Source: AAA044-D11 sp009705075
GTDB taxonomy: Bacteria > Actinomycetota > Actinomycetes > Nanopelagicales > Nanopelagicaceae
Length of the DNA stretch: 64,000 bases
Direction: 5' to 3'
NCBI GenBank assembly: GCA_965268675.1
Contig: OZ254179.1
Coordinates: forward strand, 1,302,001 to 1,366,000
Both the position numbers and the translations under genes were made by a program. Under the pieces are notes generated by a model, which searched no databases, was not told the DNA's origin, and saw only the letters and a program-made list of their open reading frames with translations. Every line of letters starts with the position of its first letter. The stretch's first letter is position 1. This document shows, one piece after another, positions 60,508 to 64,000 of this stretch.

Positions 60508-60626
60508 AGCGGGCACACCCTCTTGTTAGAACTGGTTAAAACTAATTGGACTTAACTTCTGACACACTCGAGATATAACCCTAAAACCCACCCCTGCTTG
60601 GGGCAAGTCCGAATTATCAAGCCCAA

Positions 60627-60632
60627 ATTATA
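60627..60632 (-). promoter_or_regulatory. Candidate -10 box of the peroxidase gene
   Basis: Perfect reverse-strand TATAAT in the 240-base gap upstream of the peroxidase gene, giving a leader of about 110 bases. No good -35 at 17 bases; TGGACA stands 20 bases upstream. The rest of the gap shows no other feature. Confidence 0.4.
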
Positions 60633-60757
60633 GGGCATCTAGGCGCTAAACCTGTCCATACTGGATTTTGTCTGGTCAAGAAGCCAATGAGTGCTAGCCC
60701 TCACATTGCAAATGCTCTGCAAATACGATGCAGATTCAAACCTGAGCCTGTTGAGCC

Positions 60758-61363
60758 TTAATGAATTCTGGGAAGGTGCCAATCCTGCTTGATTGAAACT
60801 TCTCTGACCACCACAACGATCAAGCCTGCAACTATTGCGGTAAAAAGTTCGGAAACACCAAAATGATTGAGCGTGGCATATGCAATCGCTCCCGCAAGAG
60901 AAGAAGTGCCGATAGTTTCACGGTGCAAGAGGACTGGTTCTACTTGGCAGAGAACATCTCGCAAGAGCCCACCAGTTACACCGCCTACTAATCCGAGAGC
61001 GATAACGCTCGGGAAGTTTGCACCGCTTGCGACGGCAAAATTAGCACTTGAGACTGTAGCTACAGCAAGCCCAAAGGTATCAAGGGCCAATAAAAAACGA
61101 CCGACTGGTCTGGTCTCTTTTGCAACAACTGTGATCAAGACTGCAAGCCCAACAGAGGCAAAGAGCCATGAATGCAAGATCCATGGTGGTCGTTCGCCCA
61201 TAAATAGATTTCGAAGTGTTCCACCACTGATCGATGCGACTGCAGCTATGAGCGCTATTCCGCCGTAATCCAAACCTTTGCTTGCGGCAATTCGGGCGCC
61301 AACAATTGCAAAGGCAAAAGTCGCTATTAAATCCAGGACAGTAACTAGCGAATCGATTTGCAT
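60758..61363 (-). CDS. TRIC-family (UPF0126/YadS) cation channel-like membrane protein
   Basis: 201 residues with about seven hydrophobic helices arranged as two similar halves. Each half has a glycine-rich kink motif: SISGGTLRNLFMG (about 45-57) and GVTGGLLRDVLC (about 128-139), the UPF0126 hallmark GGxxRD. Relatives are trimeric intracellular cation channels or glycine-permeability proteins (YadS-like); the substrate here is unknown. A TAAAAT six bases before the ATG, inside the tail of the SHMT-like gene, suggests a leaderless promoter. Confidence 0.87.
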   Translation of the reverse strand: MQIDSLVTVLDLIATFAFAIVGARIAASKGLDYGGIALIAAVASISGGTLRNLFMGERPPWILHSWLFASVGLAVLITVVAKETRPVGRFLLALDTFGLAVATVSSANFAVASGANFPSVIALGLVGGVTGGLLRDVLCQVEPVLLHRETIGTSSLAGAIAYATLNHFGVSELFTAIVAGLIVVVVREVSIKQDWHLPRIH

Positions 61364-61369
61364 CTTCTA

Positions 61370-61375
61370 ATTTTA
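61370..61375 (-). promoter_or_regulatory. -10 element of the TRIC-like gene
   Basis: Reverse-strand TAAAAT, six bases before the ATG at 61363, overlapping the stop of the upstream SHMT-like gene. Confidence 0.35.
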
Positions 61376-62698
61376 CTCAGGTAAATCCACTGTGTAATGA
61401 ACTCCAGAGAATTGTCTGCGAAATTCGCGAACTTCCACAGCAATCGGAGCCATATCTTTTTCGGTTAATGCACGAACAATAAAATCTGCAAGCTGAGGCA
61501 TGTGGCTCTCTTTCATTCCGATGCGCGCTACTTCTGGTGTTCCGATTCGAAGTCCATTGTTGTCGCCATCGATAGTTGGTCCCGGTAGCCCAATTCCACA
61601 AGAGAGAAGACCTGCATGTGCAATCTTCTTTGAAGTAGTTTGGCCACCACCAAATGGCTTTGCCAAGATTGCAAATTGGTGTGATTTAGTAAAGCCGTTA
61701 TCTGCAGCAAAAATTTCTATTCCGCGTGCTGAAATTTCGGTGGCAAGTTTCTGTGCTGTCTTAACCATCATCTGCGCATATGCCGGTCCAACTGATTTCC
61801 AATCTTGCAAAGTGACACCTAGCGCTGCGGTTTTTGCAGCGTCAAAATTTGCGGTTAGCCCCGGATAAGCAATTGCATCAAGAACCTCTGCAAGTTTTGC
61901 ATCATTTGTAACGACGAGTCCGCCGGCCGGGCCACCGAGAGATTTATATGTACTAAATGTCATTAAATGGGCGCCTTCGGCCAATGGTTGTGGCCAAACT
62001 TTGCCCGCAATCATTCCGCAGAGATGTGCGGCATCAAATAAAACAAGTGCACCGACTTCATCTGCAATCGCTCGAACTTCTTTAATTGGATGGAAGAAGA
62101 GATTTAAGCTGCCACCGATAGTTATTAACTTTGGCTTTACTTCGTGAGCTAGCTTTCTAAGTGCATCAACATCAATCGTGTAACCATCTTCATTTATGGG
62201 AGATGAAATAGTTTTCAAACCATAAAGACCTGCCGCTCCTTGGGCGTGATGAGTGACATGTCCACCGATTGTTGCTGGTGGGGCAATGATTGTGTCACCA
62301 GGTTTGCAAGTTGCCATGAAGGCGTACAAATTTGCGAGCGCTCCTGAGCCAACTCTAAATTCCGAGAACTCGGCGCCAAATACATCGCAGGCAAGAGCAG
62401 ATGTAATTACTTCAATTTTTTCAATTGCATCAAGACCGACTTCATATTTATCACCTGGATGACCGAGCGATGCGCGCGATCCCATTCCTGAAGAGAGCAA
62501 AGCTTCGGCTCGCGGATTTAAAATATTTGTTGCAGGATTTAAATTAATTGAATCCACATCATGAATTCGATGGCTCTCTTTTGCGAGGGCTTCGATCTCA
62601 CTCTGAATTCCACTTGGGTCTAGGGTGTTGTATCTCGCTAAAACTTCTTGAACTACGAGTTGGCTTTGTGGCGCAAGCCAGGTGCGATCAGCAGGCAC
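61373..62698 (-). CDS. SHMT-like PLP enzyme (divergent serine hydroxymethyltransferase family)
   Basis: 441 residues of fold type I. Conserved: VFGAEFSEFRVGSGALANL, VLFDAAHLCGMIAGKVWPQP with the PLP-binding Asp, the Schiff-base Lys in FSTYKSLGGPAGG, and NGLRIGTPEVARIGM near the C-terminus. The Lys context differs from the TTTTHKTLRGPRGG of canonical GlyA and the N-terminal NKYAEGYPGKRYYGG loop is replaced by GSRASLGHPGDKYEVG. It may be a paralogue acting on another amino acid (threonine aldolase, methylserine or transaldolase type) rather than the housekeeping enzyme. GTG start inside the end of the Cys-rich small gene. Confidence 0.82.
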   Translation of the reverse strand: MPADRTWLAPQSQLVVQEVLARYNTLDPSGIQSEIEALAKESHRIHDVDSINLNPATNILNPRAEALLSSGMGSRASLGHPGDKYEVGLDAIEKIEVITSALACDVFGAEFSEFRVGSGALANLYAFMATCKPGDTIIAPPATIGGHVTHHAQGAAGLYGLKTISSPINEDGYTIDVDALRKLAHEVKPKLITIGGSLNLFFHPIKEVRAIADEVGALVLFDAAHLCGMIAGKVWPQPLAEGAHLMTFSTYKSLGGPAGGLVVTNDAKLAEVLDAIAYPGLTANFDAAKTAALGVTLQDWKSVGPAYAQMMVKTAQKLATEISARGIEIFAADNGFTKSHQFAILAKPFGGGQTTSKKIAHAGLLSCGIGLPGPTIDGDNNGLRIGTPEVARIGMKESHMPQLADFIVRALTEKDMAPIAVEVREFRRQFSGVHYTVDLPE

Positions 62699-62801
62699 AA
62701 CGGTCGGCTTCTGCTACGCCTTGCAACGCTTCTTCAATATGTTCTCCGCAACCAGACCAAGTTGGCTTACCGCAGATTGAACAAGTGACTTTAGAACACA
62801 C
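62688..62801 (-). CDS. Small Cys-rich zinc-ribbon-like protein (37 aa)
   Basis: 37 codons from a GTG with the excellent ribosome site AAGGAG eight bases before it. The product contains CSKVTCSICGKPTWSGCGEH and ends ADRCAC: seven cysteines and a His, in the order CxxCGKPTWxGCGxHIE known from a conserved family of small bacterial proteins of unknown function. Zinc binding is likely. Its stop overlaps the GTG of the SHMT-like gene by 11 bases, so they form an operon. It is too short for usual gene cut-offs. Confidence 0.75.
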   Translation of the reverse strand: MCSKVTCSICGKPTWSGCGEHIEEALQGVAEADRCAC

Positions 62802-62976
62802 TTCGAGCTCCTTAGCTAAATTTAAACCGCACGTATTTGGCTGTAATTCAACCAAAAGACGCGAATTAAAAGTAGTGGAAGTCAGAGGTTAAACCCTAAT
62901 TTCTTTAATAACGCTTCCGTTAGATATCAGGCTGGCCTTTGCCCCGGCAATTGCTCGAGACTCTACGGACTGAAGG

Positions 62977-62982
62977 TATTCT
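62977..62982 (+). promoter_or_regulatory. -10 element of the sulfotransferase-like gene
   Basis: TATTCT, seven bases before the ATG at 62990, in the 188-base gap after the Cys-rich gene; nothing else was seen there. Confidence 0.35.
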
Positions 62983-62989
62983 TTTTTTC

Positions 62990-63811
62990 ATGCAGATTTT
63001 GCTTCATGCCGGTTTCCATAAATCAGGTACTACTTCTATTCAGGATGCTTTGCTTGAGGTCAAGGATGGAGATTTCATTTACCCCCACCCATTAACTGGT
63101 GGACCTGGTCATAGCGTGATTGCCCATGCAGTGAATGATGAAAACTCACCAAATTATGACCCTGCACTTCTCCTTAAAATGGTAAATAAAATGAGCTTCA
63201 AATTCATACTTCGAAGGAAGCCAAGGTTGGTGCTTTCCTCGGAAGATTTCACAGCCACAGCGAACTTCGAAGCGATAAATCGGCTGGCGCTAAAACACGA
63301 GGTCCACTTGATTCTTACAAGAAGGCCAGTGAAGGAAGCGCTTCCGTCTTGGCAACAAGAATTAATAAAACATGGAAGTCATAATCCTTACTTGAGCGAA
63401 GAAGGTTTAATTGAATCGGAAAATCATTTGCAGTTCAATATTAATAGAATTGATGCTTTTCTTCATTCCGCTAAATTTAAGAAAATTACCGTCATCTCTA
63501 CAACGTCATCAAAACCAAATTTCATTTTTGAGAATTTTAGTAGAATCCTTGGCGCTGAGTTGAAAGTGAAGATTAAAAATTCAAGGTTAGATGACTTGGT
63601 TCTTCAAGAGCTTGTTAAATTGAATTCACAGAGTCCTAATCTCAACAATATCCAAAGGATCAATTCAGCGATTATGACGGTAAAGAAAACGAATAAAGTC
63701 TCAATTGATAATTCCTTTGATCAAGTTTGGGAAGCAAAGGAGAAGGAATTGACTGACTATTTCATTGCTCAATCAAAAACCGGATTTATTGAATTCATAT
63801 CGGCCGAGTAA
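62990..63811 (+). CDS. Sulfotransferase-like protein
   Basis: 273 residues starting MQILLHAGFHKSGTTSIQDA, where HKSGTTSIQ is the P-loop-like 5'-phosphosulfate motif of sulfotransferases that use PAPS. RLVLSSEDF and LTRRPVKEALPSWQQELI match the 3'-phosphate-binding region (Arg, Ser). The C-terminal third is Lys/Asn-rich and lacks further known motifs. A sulfated surface polysaccharide or lipid is a likely product, by analogy only. It is separated from the SHMT-like operon and lies next to tRNA-Lys; AT-rich composition and isolation may point to acquisition. Confidence 0.8.
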   Translation: MQILLHAGFHKSGTTSIQDALLEVKDGDFIYPHPLTGGPGHSVIAHAVNDENSPNYDPALLLKMVNKMSFKFILRRKPRLVLSSEDFTATANFEAINRLALKHEVHLILTRRPVKEALPSWQQELIKHGSHNPYLSEEGLIESENHLQFNINRIDAFLHSAKFKKITVISTTSSKPNFIFENFSRILGAELKVKIKNSRLDDLVLQELVKLNSQSPNLNNIQRINSAIMTVKKTNKVSIDNSFDQVWEAKEKELTDYFIAQSKTGFIEFISAE

Positions 63812-63846
63812 GGAATTGTTAACCTTCGACACTTTTCCAAGTTTTG

Positions 63847-63919
63847 TGGGCCCCGTCGGGATCGAACCGACGACCCACGGATTAAAAGTCCGTTGCTCTA
63901 CCGACTGAGCTAGAGGCCC
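63847..63919 (-). tRNA. tRNA-Lys (UUU)
   Basis: Reverse-strand cloverleaf: acceptor GGGCCTC with GGGGCCC (one G-U), D stem GCTC/GAGC, anticodon stem CGGA around loop CTTTTAA giving TTT, T arm with GTTCGATCC loop, discriminator A. CCA is not encoded. Bases 63920-64000 hold nothing further. Confidence 0.95.
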
Positions 63920-64000
63920 GCGCTATCAAAGTTATTTGAGCGTTGACGAAGTGTAACGGCTAATTCCCCGTGCTCTAGACCTTAAAGCCAAGGGGCAAGA

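Noticed and set aside
62990..63919. Integrated island next to tRNA-Lys
   Set aside because: No integrase, no direct repeat of the tRNA end and no mobile genes are visible; the AT-rich sulfotransferase gene alone is not enough.

Overview
The window looks like a chromosome segment of a small-genome, fairly AT-rich actinobacterium. The nearest fit by gene content is the freshwater acI/Nanopelagicales group; that placement is inference, with no 16S gene here to confirm it. The actinobacterial assignment rests on mycothiol genes (mshA, mshD), a GlnR-type regulator, CarD, SenX3/RegX3 and several gene orders I know from Mycobacterium: carD-ispD/F-cysS-rlmB with an LpqE-like lipoprotein, mshA-ybjN-gpm-senX3-regX3, ppk-mutT1, and glnR-mshD beside a thioredoxin/rhodanese/DUF1416 sulfur cluster.

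Layout: (1) 1-6.3 kb, the end of a GMC-type oxidoreductase and a cytochrome bd operon cydABDC. (2) 6.2-12 kb, tRNA-Thr, polyphosphate genes (ppx, ppk, mutT1-like) and a lone mreB. (3) 12-29.8 kb, a dense housekeeping region: tRNA modification and charging, isoprenoid (ispDF fusion), phosphate signalling (senX3-regX3/phoU), glycolysis, mycothiol, sulfur transfer, Fur and GlnR regulators. (4) 29.9-36 kb, an aberrant Arg-type tRNA, a sugar operon ending in apbE, a single-chain HEPN-MNT protein, and an FMN-binding protein with a ferric-reductase-like flavocytochrome. (5) 36-43.7 kb, a surface polysaccharide cluster (glycosyltransferases, ABC exporter, nucleotide-sugar enzymes, O-antigen-ligase-like protein). 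(6) 43.8-60.5 kb, a cell-surface protein island: an S-layer-like protein, a membrane-tethered sigma factor and three large secreted proteins with OmpA-like C-termini, one a 2,332-residue haem peroxidase with RTX-type repeats. (7) 60.7-64 kb, a TRIC-type channel, an SHMT-like enzyme with a small Cys-rich partner, a sulfotransferase-like protein and tRNA-Lys.

Two regulatory themes recur. Many genes have a TANNNT hexamer 6-7 bases before the start codon, the geometry of leaderless transcripts. Two tandem arrays of 11-bp units resembling PHO boxes lie upstream of ppk and between senX3 and phoU, so phosphate signalling and polyphosphate storage may form one regulon. The most unusual items are the HEPN-MNT fusion, the peroxidase whose catalytic domain is split by beta-rich insertions, the sigma factor fused to a membrane anchor, the shortened MshD, and the tRNA with a disturbed anticodon arm plus a 14-base copy of that arm downstream. 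No insertion sequence, CRISPR array or prophage was seen, and no gene-free stretch exceeds about 250 bases.
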